Part shown: one piece after another, positions 1-9,432 of the stretch
Layout of the letters: each line of letters begins with the position of its first letter
How positions within the stretch are numbered: position 1 is the stretch's first letter
NCBI GenBank assembly: GCA_024138025.1
Contig: JAMXBD010001259.1
Span: forward strand, 186,001-250,000
Source: Combretum micranthum
Taxonomy: Eukaryota; Streptophyta; Magnoliopsida; Myrtales; Combretaceae
DNA length: 64,000 nt
Reading direction: 5' to 3'
Position numbers and translations under genes: made by a program
The notes under the pieces: generated by a model
What the model was told of the DNA's origin: nothing
Database searches by the model: none
Seen by the model: the letters and a program-made list of their open reading frames with translations, nothing else

Positions 1-100
1 CCTCGTAGGATCGATACTCATTCATCACTTTATTGCTTGATCGACCCAGTACACTTACTGGAGAATTGGTTTTAAAATACTAAACTTTTCAAGCGGATCA
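1..100 (+). mobile_element. 3' end of 5' LTR (Athila-like)
   Basis: The segment matches the end of the 3' LTR base for base with few changes and ends in the expected CA (gatca) at position 100. The rest of this LTR is outside the window. Confidence 0.9.
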
Positions 101-106
101 AGTTTT

Positions 107-124
107 TGGCGCCGTTGCCAGGGA
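107..124 (+). other. Primer-binding site, tRNA-Asp type
   Basis: The run starting TGGCGCCGTTGCC lies 6 bases after the LTR end. It is the usual plant Athila/Tat primer site, taken to pair with the 3' end of tRNA-Asp, and would start minus-strand DNA synthesis. Confidence 0.85.
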
Positions 125-190
125 AAAATTAATATTAAACAACTTTAGTTCTATTAGTAATTTAGGCTCATTTTACAGTTTGGTTTGTTT

Positions 191-208
191 TTTGATTTCC
201 TTTTCAGG
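191..208 (+). promoter_or_regulatory. Possible 3' splice site ahead of gag
   Basis: A T-rich tract runs into TTTTCAG at about 202-208, five bases before the first gag ATG at 213. It looks like a plant intron acceptor, but no matching donor could be assigned. Inference only. Confidence 0.3.
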
Positions 209-212
209 GTGT

Positions 213-454
213 ATGCATAGGAGTAGAAGTCAAGAGCTTCTCCCCTTAAATCCAGAGATTGAACGCACCTTGCGTTTACTAAGAAGAGGAAACAGATTGA
301 GAAAGGAAAGGAGTGAAGCAATAGCAGAAGAAAACAATAACAACCAAATTCAAGCTCCTGTTAGAGCTTTGAGAGATTACACAGTACCAACTGTGTCTGG
401 AAATCCAATTAGAAGGCCAGCAGTTCAAGCCAACAACTTTGAGATCAAGCCGGA
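213..454 (+). pseudogene. gag: gag N-terminal segment, frameshifted
   Basis: From the ATG at 213 the frame encodes a basic, Arg/Glu-rich start and then the segment ending ANNFEIKP that is typical of Athila gag N-termini. Just after codon 450-452 one base is missing, so the frame meets a stop at 456-458. Gag continues in the next frame, where Met 464 lies only three codons further on. The earlier TTG at 180 is unlikely to be the start, because it precedes the acceptor-like CAG. The break is a simple single-base deletion and marks this copy as defective. Confidence 0.75.
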
Positions 455-463
455 TTAATTCAG

Positions 464-1345
464 ATGGTAGAAGCTCATCAGTTTGGAGGATATCCAAATG
501 AGACACCTGATGATCATCTTAAATTCCTTCAGTATTGCAACACCATCAAGATGAATGGTGTTACTGATGATGCAATAAGGTTGCAGCTATTTCCTTTTTC
601 ATTAAGGGACAAGGCTTTGGCTTGGTTCAATTCATTACCCCAGGAGTCCATCACAAATTGGACAGATTTGTCAAACAAGTTTTTGAGGAGATTTTTCCCA
701 CCGGCTAGGACAGCTAGGTTGAGGAATGAGATCACCAACTTTGCAAAATTTCATGGTGAATCCTTGTATGAAGGTTGGGAAAGATACAAGGAAGCTATCA
801 GGAAATGTCCTCATCATGGACTACCTGATAATCTCCTCATTGAGATATTCTATCTGAGTTTGGATGAAACTATGAGATCACTTGTAGACGCTGCTGCAGG
901 AGGAGCATTAATGGGTAAGAGCTATGATGAAGCTAGCTCTTTGATAGAAGAAATGGCTTCAAGTGCTCATAATTGGAGTTGTGAGAGGACTAAACTCAAG
1001 GTTGCAGCTGTGCAAGATAATGAGGCCATGTCTCAACTTACAGCTCAGATTTCGGCTTTGGCAAATCAAGTAAGTAAGCTCACTACTTCAAGTTCTATTA
1101 CTCCTAACCAAGTTTTGTGTTGTGAGATTTGTTCAGGTTCACATTCATTCCATGATTGTCCTCAAACACATTCACCAACTTCAGCTAGTGGAGAGCAAAT
1201 GAATTATGTGGGGAATTTTCAAAGAGGAAATCAAGGACCTTATACAAACACCTACAATCCAGGATGGGCCAATCATCCGAATTTCTCATGGAGGAATGAG
1301 AATAATGTTTATCGACCGCCTGGATTTCAAAGACAAGGTCCATGA
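464..1345 (+). pseudogene. gag: gag (capsid and nucleocapsid), main block
   Basis: The 293-residue frame is the structural protein that forms the cytoplasmic virus-like particle. Residues 1-160 match the plant retrotransposon gag domain (QFGGYP, then DDAIRLQLFPFSLRDKA, then FLRRFFPPA). One zinc knuckle lies at 1121-1159 in the form C-x2-C-x3-H-x4-C, the spacing seen in Athila gag rather than the usual C-x2-C-x4-H-x4-C. After it comes the Athila-type segment NYVGNF...YNPGW..HPNFSW. The true start is upstream at 213 but is cut off by a frameshift at about 453. The frame stops at 1345 because of another frameshift, and the product resumes in frame 1 at about 1342. Family and lineage are clear; the copy is broken. 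Confidence 0.9.
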
Positions 1346-1665
1346 TTCAAGGTCCAGTGAGGAATGCTTTACCACCACCACCACCTCAACATCCACATCA
1401 ACAACAGAACCATTCTTCGGTTGAAGATCTGATGAAAACTTTCATGCAGAAGACTGAGACGTTGATTAATAATCAACAAGCCACCATTCGGGATCTTCAA
1501 GGGCAAATAAGTCAGATTTCTCAGCAAATGAGTAGTAGACCTTCAGGGTCACTACCTAGTAAGACTGAGGAGAATCCAAAAGGAGTGAATGCTATCACTC
1601 TTAGGAGTGGTAAGGAGGTGGAATTCCAAATGGTTTTGGGGAAGAAAAGGAGAAGGTGCAGATAA
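1342..1665 (+). pseudogene. gag C-terminal / protease linker segment
   Basis: This frame continues gag after the frameshift near 1345. It has a Pro/His/Gln-rich start, a coiled-coil-like stretch (about 1420-1540, many Gln and hydrophobic residues) and the motif VNAITLRSGKE at about 1586-1617, which is highly typical of Athila polyproteins just before protease. It ends early in an Arg-rich tail after another frameshift near 1640-1655. The next frame starts at 1656 with no gap. Confidence 0.8.
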
Positions 1666-2459
1666 GAGATAAAGGAAAAAGGAAGCTGGAGGAACCGAAT
1701 TTATCTTCACCTAGTGTGCAGCCTTATGTTCCGCCAGTGCCTTTTCCAGGAAGGCTGAAGCAACAGAAATTAGATGAGCAATTCGCTAAGTTCTTGGATG
1801 TGTTTAAGAACTTACAGATTAACATTCCTTTCTTGGAGGCTATTCAAGAGATGCCCTCTTATGCTAATTTCATTAAGGAATTGCTATCCAAGAAGAGGAG
1901 GATAGATGGGAATGAACCGGTTGTTTTAACAGGAGAGTGCTCAATGATACTTCAGCAAAATCAAGGCTTGCCTACGAAACAAAAAGATCAGGGAAGTTTC
2001 ACTATACCTTGCACTATTGGTAATATTTATTTCGATAAAGTGCTAATTGATTCTGGTGCAAGTATAAATTTAATGCCTTTCTCTATCTTCAGGAGACTAG
2101 GAATGGGAGAATGCAAGGAAACCCATGTGACCTTGCAATTGGCTGATCGGAGTATCAAATACCCTAAGGGTATTGTAGAAAATGTACTAGTGAAGGTGGA
2201 CAAATTCATATTTCCTGTGGACTTCATAGTCCTGGAAATGGAGGAAGATAGAGAGGTGCCCATGATCTTGGGGAGACCATTCTTGGCTACAGGTAAGGCC
2301 TTGATCGATGTTGAGCAAGGTAAGCTTACTCTACGTGTTATGGATGAACAGGTTACATTTAATGTATATGATGCTATGCATAAATTTGATGAGAAAAGAA
2401 CCTGTTTTAATATTGATGTTATAGAGGAGCTTACATGTGAATTTGGGAAGATGAAGTAG
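1656..2459 (+). pseudogene. pro: Aspartic protease region
   Basis: The 267-codon frame holds the retropepsin-like protease that would cut the gag-pol polyprotein. The catalytic triplet is intact: LIDSGASINLMP with Asp at 2049-2051, and the closing motif PMILGRPFLATG at about 2261-2295. The N-terminal part has the Athila linker LPFLEAI-like segment (here IPFLEAIQEMPSYANFIKELL). The frame is separated from gag and from RT by frameshifts and stops, so only the domain itself is intact. It lies between gag and pol as expected for Ty3/gypsy. Confidence 0.88.
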
Positions 2460-2731
2460 GAATTGAGACCGTGGAGTCGGTTTTGAGAGAGTTTGATGAC
2501 TGGAGTGATGAGGAGAAGAAGTAGATTGTGAGGAAGTGTCTGAAATTCGGGTTAGAATGTATGAGGAACTAGGAACAAGTGAGAAGAAACGGTTCCTTCT
2601 TGACACAGCCTAGATTTGGAGTTGAAGCCATTACCTGATCACCTAAGGTATGCTTACTTAGGTCATGATGAAACTTTACCTGTGATTGTTTCATCATTTT
2701 TGACAGAAAAGGAGGAGAAGTTGTTGGAGTT
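2460..2731 (+). pseudogene. Protease-RT linker, broken
   Basis: No long frame crosses this stretch. From about 2618 one frame encodes the Athila linker that leads into RT (LELKPLPDHLRYAYLG, then an acidic helix). A one-base deletion near 2729 throws it out of phase just before the conserved [12 protein letters not shown]. The first 150 bases hold several stops and are too decayed to assign. Confidence 0.65.
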
Positions 2732-5257
2732 TTGAGAGAACATAGAGAAGCAATAGGCTGGACGATTGCTGATATCAAAGGAATTAGTCCTTTGATTTGC
2801 ACTCATAGAATTTTGATGGAAGAGGAGTGCAAGCCTACAGTGCAACCACAGAGGCGATTGAATCCTACCCTTAAGGAAGTAGTAAAAAAAGAGGTACTTA
2901 AGCTTTTAGATGCAGGAATGATCTACCCTATTTCAGATAGTAAGTGGGTTAGCCCTGTCCATGTAGTACCTAAGAAAGGTGGTATGACTGTAGTGAGGAA
3001 TGAGGCGAATGAATTGATCCCTACTAGGACAGTGTCTGGGTGGAGAGTTTGCATTGATTATAGGAAGCTAAATGATGCCACCAGAAAAGACCATTTCCCA
3101 CTCCCATTTATTGATCAAATGGTTGAAAAATTGTCAGGGCATTCATTTTATTGTTTTCTTGATGGGTATTCGGGATACAATCAAATCCCGATTGCCCCTG
3201 CTGATCAAGAAAAAACTACTTTTACTTGTCCTTATGGCACTTTTGCCTTTAGGAGAATGCCTTTTGGCCTTTGCAATGCACCAGCTACTTTTCAAAGGTG
3301 TATGATGGCTATTTTTTCTGACATGCTTGAGAATTTTATTGAGATATTTATGGATGATTTTTCGGTTTTTGGAAAATCATTTGATGCTTGTTTAGAAAAT
3401 TTAGCCAAAGTTTTACAAAGATGCAAAGAGACCAATCTGATTTTAAATTGGGAGAAGTGCCATTTTATGGTGCAAGAGGGAATCGTTTTAGGGCACAAAG
3501 TGTCAGAAAGAGGGATTGAAGTAGATAAGGCAAAGGTTGAAATCATAGAGAAACTACCTCCACCAACAAATGTCAAAGGAGTCAGAAGTTTCCTAGGACA
3601 TGCGGGTTTCTATAGACGGTTCATTAAGGACTTCTCTAAGATTTCCCGACCTTTGTGTAATCTACTTGAGAAAGATGCTGTGTTTGTTTTTGATGACAAA
3701 TGTTTGCAGGCATTTGAACTTTTGAAGGAGAAGCTCATCACTGCTCCGGTGATCATAGCACCAGATTGGGAGCTTCCTTTTGAGCTGATGTGTGATGCCA
3801 GTGATTATGCTGTAGGAGCAGTATTGGGACAAAGGCGAGGTAAGATCTTTCATACTATCTACTATGCAAGTAGAACTTTGAATGAGGCACAAAGGAATTA
3901 TGCAACTACTGAGAAGGAGTTGCTAGCTGTGATTTTTGCTTGTGATAAATTCCGGCCTTATTTAATTGGTTCTAAGGTGATAGTATATACTGATCATGCT
4001 GCTCTTAGATATTTATTTGCTAAGTCTGATGCTAAGCCTAGGTTAATCCGTTGGATATTGCTATTGCAAGAGTTTGATTTAGAAATTAAAGATAAAAAAG
4101 GAGCTGATAATGTGGTAGCTGATCACTTATCACGTTTGCAAAATGATGAATCAAACTTGCCTATTAATGAAAAATTTCCTGATGAGCAGTTGCATGCAAT
4201 AGATATCCAAGGCTTACCATGGTATGCCGATATAGTTAATTATTTGGTCAGTGGAATTATACCATATGGTTTGTCTTATCAACAGAGAAAAAAGTTTTTA
4301 CATGATGTAAAGTTTTATTTTTGGGACGAACCATATCTCTTTAAAAAATGTGCTGATCAAATAATTAGACGATGTGTACCCGAGACTGAGCAAATAAGCA
4401 TAATCGAACATTGTCATGCAAGAGAGGCAGGAGGTCATTTTGGAGTTGAAAGGACTGCAGCTAAGGTACTATCTTGTGGATTTTATTGGCCCAAGTTGTT
4501 TCATGATTGTAGAAATTTCATCAAAGTGTGTGCTCAATGTCAAAGATCAGGCAACATTTCTAGAAAACACGAGTTACCATTAAACAACATTCTGGTGATT
4601 GAACTTTTTGATGTATGGGGAATTGACTTCATGGGTCCATTTCCTTCATCTTTTTCAAATAAATACATACTTGTAGCAGTGGATTATGTATCTAAATGGG
4701 TTGAAGCTATTGCTTTGCAAACCAATGATGCTCGAGTAGTGACAAAATTTTTGAAAAAGAATATTTTCACCAGATTTGGGGTGCCTAGGGCAATCATAAG
4801 TGATGGGGGTACTCACTTTTGCAATAAACAATTTGACAAGCTTTTAGCTAAATATGGAGTTGTCCATAAAGTAGCTACCCCATATCACCCCCAAACAAGT
4901 GGTCAAGTTGAGATTTCCAATAGAGAAATTAAAAGGATTTTGGAAAAGACAATTAATGCATCGCGAAAGGACTGGTCTTTAAAACTGGATGATGCATTAT
5001 GGGCATATAGAACTGCTTTTAAAACACCTATTGGAATGTCTCCTTACAAGTTAGTTTATGGTAAATCGTGTCATTTGCCTGTTGAACTTGAGCATAAGGC
5101 TTATTGGGCTATAAAATTCCTCAATTTTGATGGAAAAGCTGCAGGGGAGACAAGAATGCTTCAATTAAATCAGTTGGATGAGTGGAGAAATGAAGCATAT
5201 GAGAGTGCTCGAATTTATAAAGAGCGTACCAAACAGTGGCATGATCGAAACATTTGA
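2732..5257 (+). pseudogene. pol: pol: reverse transcriptase, RNase H, integrase
   Basis: An 841-codon frame with three enzymes that copy the RNA into DNA and insert it. [15 protein letters not shown], then the catalytic FMDD with the first Asp at residue 208 (3353-3355). RNase H: first Asp in CDASDYAVG (3794-3796), Glu in EKELLAV and Asp in TDHAAL are all present. Integrase: a His-His-Cys-Cys finger (HxxH region at about 4408-4450, C..C at about 4532), then the catalytic core with Asp 632 (GIDFMGPFP, 4625), Asp in ISDGGTHF and Glu in QVEISNREI. The catalytic residues are therefore intact. There is no chromodomain. The frame lacks its own ATG because the linker upstream is frameshifted, and its C-terminus is lost to a frameshift at about 5246. 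Confidence 0.93.
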
Positions 5258-5460
5258 AGAGAGAATTTTCACCAGGAAACAAAGTGTTGTTATACAATGC
5301 ACGTCTCAAGTTGTTTCCAGGAAAGTTGAGATCAAGGTGGTGGGACCTTTTGAAGTTATCCGTGTTTTCCCTTATGGTGCAGTTGAGTTGAAAACCAAGA
5401 TAATCGACTTTTAAAGTCAATGGACATTTACTCAAGCACTACTATGAGGGAGACATTAGA
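5248..5460 (+). pseudogene. Integrase C-terminal tail, two frameshifts
   Basis: After pol stops at 5257 the tail goes on in another frame from 5248 ([19 protein letters not shown], then [10 protein letters not shown]). A second shift near 5335 moves it to the frame with [16 protein letters not shown]. This is the usual beta-barrel-like integrase end of Athila elements. About 190 bases contain at least two indels. Confidence 0.75.
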
Positions 5461-5540
5461 GAAAGTAGGACCACCTTCATCAGTGAAGGTAGTAAGATAC
5501 AGTTGCAAGTCGGGCTAAGCGACTTTAAACTCTAAGCGCT

Positions 5541-5560
5541 GCATGGGAGGCAACCCATGG
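5541..5560 (+). other. Post-pol hairpin with GGGAGGCAACCC core
   Basis: CATGGG (5542-5547) and CCCATG (5554-5559) pair around AGGCAA. A GGGAGGCAACCC core just after pol recurs in Athila-type elements as I know them; its role is unknown. Confidence 0.6.
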
Positions 5561-5711
5561 TTGTTGCTGTGTTTTGTGTGTAATATATATGTAATTGTGT
5601 GTGTGTGTTTAGTTGTTTCAGGTACAGTTAAGTGAGTAGATGAATTTGGTGTTTAGTGTGTTGAAGTATTGTGAGGAAAATAGAAAGTCATGTAACAGGT
5701 GGAATTTTTCT

Positions 5712-6061
5712 AACGCTGAAGTCTGGAGAAAGAACACCGGCAAAATTTAGCAGTATAGGAAGTGAACGCTGGCAAATGATGGTTGAACACCGCCGGCGTT
5801 GAAAGTGAAGCTTGGAAAGCAGAAGCATCAACCCTTAACACCGGCAAAACAGCAGTCAACGCCGTCGGTGTTGATGTTTGGGAGTGCGACCAGAAAGCAA
5901 TTTCTTAACACTGGCAAATACAAAGTAGCAACGCCACCGGCGTTGAATTTATTTCACCGGTGTTCTCAAAGAGCCAGTCAAGGCCAGAATCAGTTTTTCT
6001 AACGCCGGCATTTGCTGTCAACAACACCGCCGGCGTTCATTAAATTTTAGCCGGCGTTGGG
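5712..6061 (+). repeat. Dispersed GCCGGCGTT / AACGCCGGC words
   Basis: About ten imperfect copies of AACACCGGCAAA, AACGCCACCGGCGTTGAA and related words occur at 20-50 base spacing. Many are inverted pairs (AACGCC...GGCGTT). They stand out as CG-rich islands in AT-rich DNA. The same words recur at 6624-6701 and in the LTR at 9603-9906. Confidence 0.75.
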
Positions 6062-6623
6062 TTTGTGCGTGCATTAAATGCTAATCCCCTGCATGTAAAG
6101 GGATTAAAATCCCTATTCTCTCTCTCTCATTTGCATTCTCATCTAAACTTTTGCCGAAATCCCATTCATTTTGTTTTTGTTTCTTCTTCTCTCTCGCTCT
6201 CTCAATCAATCCATCATCAGGGCTCAAATCATTAATCATCAAGATCACAAGGTAACTCATTCTCATTTTTGGTTCTTTTTATCCTTTTCAATGATTAAAT
6301 CTTTTGTTTAGACAATAATGTGGATGCTAGGGTGAAAAAGAAAATTATGCTGCTGAGTTGTTGTTGGTTAGGGCATCTGAAAGTCGTGTTCCATGGTTCT
6401 ATTGTTAAATCAAGCATAGATTGATTAGAAATTGTGTGGTTAGGCCTGTAACTGTAGAAATTAGGGTTTGTACAAAAATTGGGGGTTTTGATAGTTTGTG
6501 ATTATGGAAATATGAAATCAATTATCAATTCTAATTTTAATCTAAAGTTTTGAATCAAGGACAATTTTCACTGTTCATCGAGTTTTTGAAACAAAGCCCC
6601 AATGGTTACCCTACGTTGTGTGC

Positions 6624-6701
6624 CTACGCCGGCTAGCAACACTGGTTAGCAACGCCAGCTAGCTACACCGGCATTTTTAGGATTAGTTTGCCGGCGTTCT
6701 T
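6624..6701 (+). repeat. Second cluster of GCCGGC / AACGCC words
   Basis: Five further copies of the same CG-rich words, followed by a short A run and a GA microsatellite (about 6713-6731). Confidence 0.65.
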
Positions 6702-6915
6702 TAAAAAAAAAAGGGAGAGAGAGAGAGAGAGACAGAAAAATTGAAAGAGTGAGCAAATCAATTGGTGTAATTGATGCTTAAGATGTGCTCTCAATGGCAA
6801 TTAATCAATTACATCCAATTAGAGGATATGTGGTTCTAATGTGCACATATTAGTTGTTATTGTGAAATGTGCTTTATTGTAATATATATGGAGTGTGCTG
6901 TGTATGTGTACAGAT

Positions 6916-7916
6916 ATGGCTCCAAAGAAGAAGCAAAGAACAGCTACTACTAGTCAAGTAAGGAATGTCTTGTCTAATCAACTTTATGCACAAGAAAGGA
7001 GGGAAAGACTTATGAAAAAAGAGTTTCATAACAGTCATTTTCTGGATTGGCCTGTATTAGAGGATTATGGAATGCATGAGACTTTGCAAAATGTAGTGGA
7101 GGACAAGCGATGGTTCAAAGTTTTTGACATGAGGGAACCGGCTTACAAGAAGATCACCATGAATTTCTTTCTACTATGAAATATGGTAGAGAAGATGATG
7201 ATGATGATGATGATCAAGGGGATACCCATATAATCTTTCAGATATATGGGGAAGTTAAAAGAGTGCCAATTAAGAAGATAAGAGTCTACCTTGGCTACTA
7301 TCAGCATGAGGATGAGAATTCTGCTCTCCGACATCTTAGCCTACTGATGTTACCATGGAGAGTTTCTGGTTTGAGTTGATACACCCAAAGACTGATCCAT
7401 TTGAGTCTTCAAAATCGATCAACTCGTCTTTTAAAAAGTTAGAGCACAAACTTCATCATATTCTGGCTCATACTTTGACTTGTCGAAAGACAAGTCATAG
7501 CAAGTTAAGCACTTCAGATATGATATGTTTGTATAGCCTTATTAAAAGCTATCCATTAGATTTGGGCTGTGAAGTGGCTAATTTTTTGCTGAGACAAGCT
7601 GAAGACACCAGGACCAATTATGTCTTCTATGGGGGATATATCACTCAGCTCCACCCCCTCCTCAGCCACAGGTTCTACCATCATCCTCTCAACAGACTCA
7701 TCTTCAGCTGGATATACCCTAGCCAGATTGGGATATGAAATGAGAGAATTGCAGGAGGATTTTCTTAGAGAAAAGAAGAAAAACAAGACATTTAGACGCT
7801 CATTGATGTCAATGTTGAAATCTGCGTTTTCTTGTATCAATGCAGCTGCAGGTGAAGCGATGAAGTATTCTACTTCATCCGATGAAAGCGACTCCAGCAC
7901 TGAACCTGAAAGCTAG
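6916..7916 (+). pseudogene. Third ORF after pol (Athila env-position ORF), broken
   Basis: Four overlapping frames form one decayed protein of roughly 330 residues. Frame 1 runs from ATG 6916 with a basic start (MAPKKKQR) to 7179. Frame 0 (7176-7379) has an acidic run of seven Asp codons at about 7194-7215. Frame 2 (7355-7738) has a His-rich helix-like segment (LHHILAHTL). Frame 0 again (7620-7916) ends in a Ser/Asp/Glu-rich tail. Its place between pol and the 3' LTR, and its general make-up, match the extra ORF of Athila elements. I see no signal peptide or clear membrane anchor, so calling it an envelope is not supported. Frameshifts near 7175, 7360 and 7640 inactivate it. Confidence 0.6.
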
Positions 7917-9392
7917 AGTTCCTACTAGCTTTAACTTTTTGGGGGACTTTTCCATTTCTATCTTATTTTTGTAATTAAGCACTCATTTTTGGGTAAACTT
8001 CCTTTCTCTAACTCACTTGGTCTGTATATATATGTTATGTATTATTGTGTTTTTCTTTTTATGTATGTCATGTATGTTTCTTTGATGAGAGACAGGTCTT
8101 TGAAGTAATCTCTGCAAATTGTGAACTCAAATGGGAATGCTGAACACGGAAAGGAAAACAGGAAAGTTCCAACTTCTTTTATTTAGTTTTTTTTCTCCCT
8201 TTTATTTGTTAATCAGGACAAACAGTGAGGACACTGTTCGGTTTTAAGTGTAGGGAAGGGAGATTAGGCAGAGATGAAATGAAATATATTATGGGTTTAA
8301 ATATATGTTATCTTGGTATGTTTGTTTTGCAATTGTATGAATACTTGAGAAATATGAAGTCAATATATGAATTCATAGGTTTCACACACTTGCATTTGGA
8401 TGTAAACATATTTAATGTATGTCCTCAAGAAGAAAACAAATTTGCAAAATTAAGGCAAAAAATTTTTTTGGGAAATCTGAAACATAAAACAAAAGAAAAA
8501 TTGACTTGTCAGATGCCGTGTTCACTAAACCATGTGGTTGAGTTACTTAGTTAAAATTAAGTAGATAAATCTTTAATTGACAAATTTACCTTCTGTTTAA
8601 CCTAGGAGATAAAACTTATGTAAATATCTGAGTCCTATTGTGAAGAATGATCAGGTTTACTTCTCAAATATTCTTTTAACTTTTAGTTAACCTTTGTAAC
8701 ACTTGGTAGAAGAGGTAGATGAAGCTATTAACTTAGTGATCCGGGAAACAGAGTCAAAAATTGTGGAAGAGTGCATTTAGTAGTAAAAACAAATAGAGCC
8801 ATTACTCAATTGATTCAAGTAATTGAGTCAGGAGTATTTACATTCAGAATAAGGTGAATGAGAGTTCTTAGGGGTCCCTTTAAAACCTGGTCACTTGGGT
8901 GATGAGCCCGGGATGTGCCGACTCAAGGATTTCACTCTAACTAAATGATGTAATATGGCTAATGAGCTTGAAAAGATACAGGCTACACCCCGTCCAGAGG
9001 AAAATTCAAGATGGAGGCAAAAACCTCTCCCTCTGTATTTGAAATGCACATATTATTGAATTAAAAGACTTTGACTATGGAAAAAATCTAGGGAAATGGT
9101 AGATACCACATGCTTATACTTTGTGTTGCTAAGATTTAACTTGAGTTAAAGGTTGATGAAGTTGAAATGATTATTTTTCCTTTGTGGACAAATTAGGCAT
9201 TGGTGAAAAGTTATAGCTTAAGTTAAACATTGGGATTAAAGTTTGTCTGGTCTAGATTAGCTAATTAATTTCAATTCAGGTAAGCAAATCACATAATCCA
9301 AGTTTGGTTAGAGCTAGAGGCATTGTATTGCAAGTCATGAGATTTGAGAAGCAAGTTTTCAATTAAAAAGTCAGATTTCAATCGTTAAATTG
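7917..9392 (+). other. Athila 3' region without recognisable gene
   Basis: Nearly 1.5 kb between the third ORF and the polypurine tract. It is AT-rich with only short chance frames. The 109-codon frame at 8225-8554 has no similarity I recognise. A less AT-rich patch at about 8870-9020 may be a conserved untranslated part. Confidence 0.5.
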
Positions 9393-9432
9393 TTTTGCTT
9401 GAGGACAAGCAAAAGTTCAAGTGTGGGGAAAT
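9393..9432 (+). other. Polypurine tract with perfect hairpin in front
   Basis: TTTTGCTTG (9393-9401), loop AGGA, CAAGCAAAA (9406-9414) make a perfect 9-bp stem. The purine-rich GTGTGGGGAAAT (9421-9432) follows and abuts the LTR start TGATAA. The purine tract would prime plus-strand DNA synthesis. Confidence 0.85.

Noticed and set aside
8225..8554. 109-codon frame in the Athila 3' region
   Set aside because: No similarity I recognise, AT-rich codon use, no link to the third ORF. Treated as chance.
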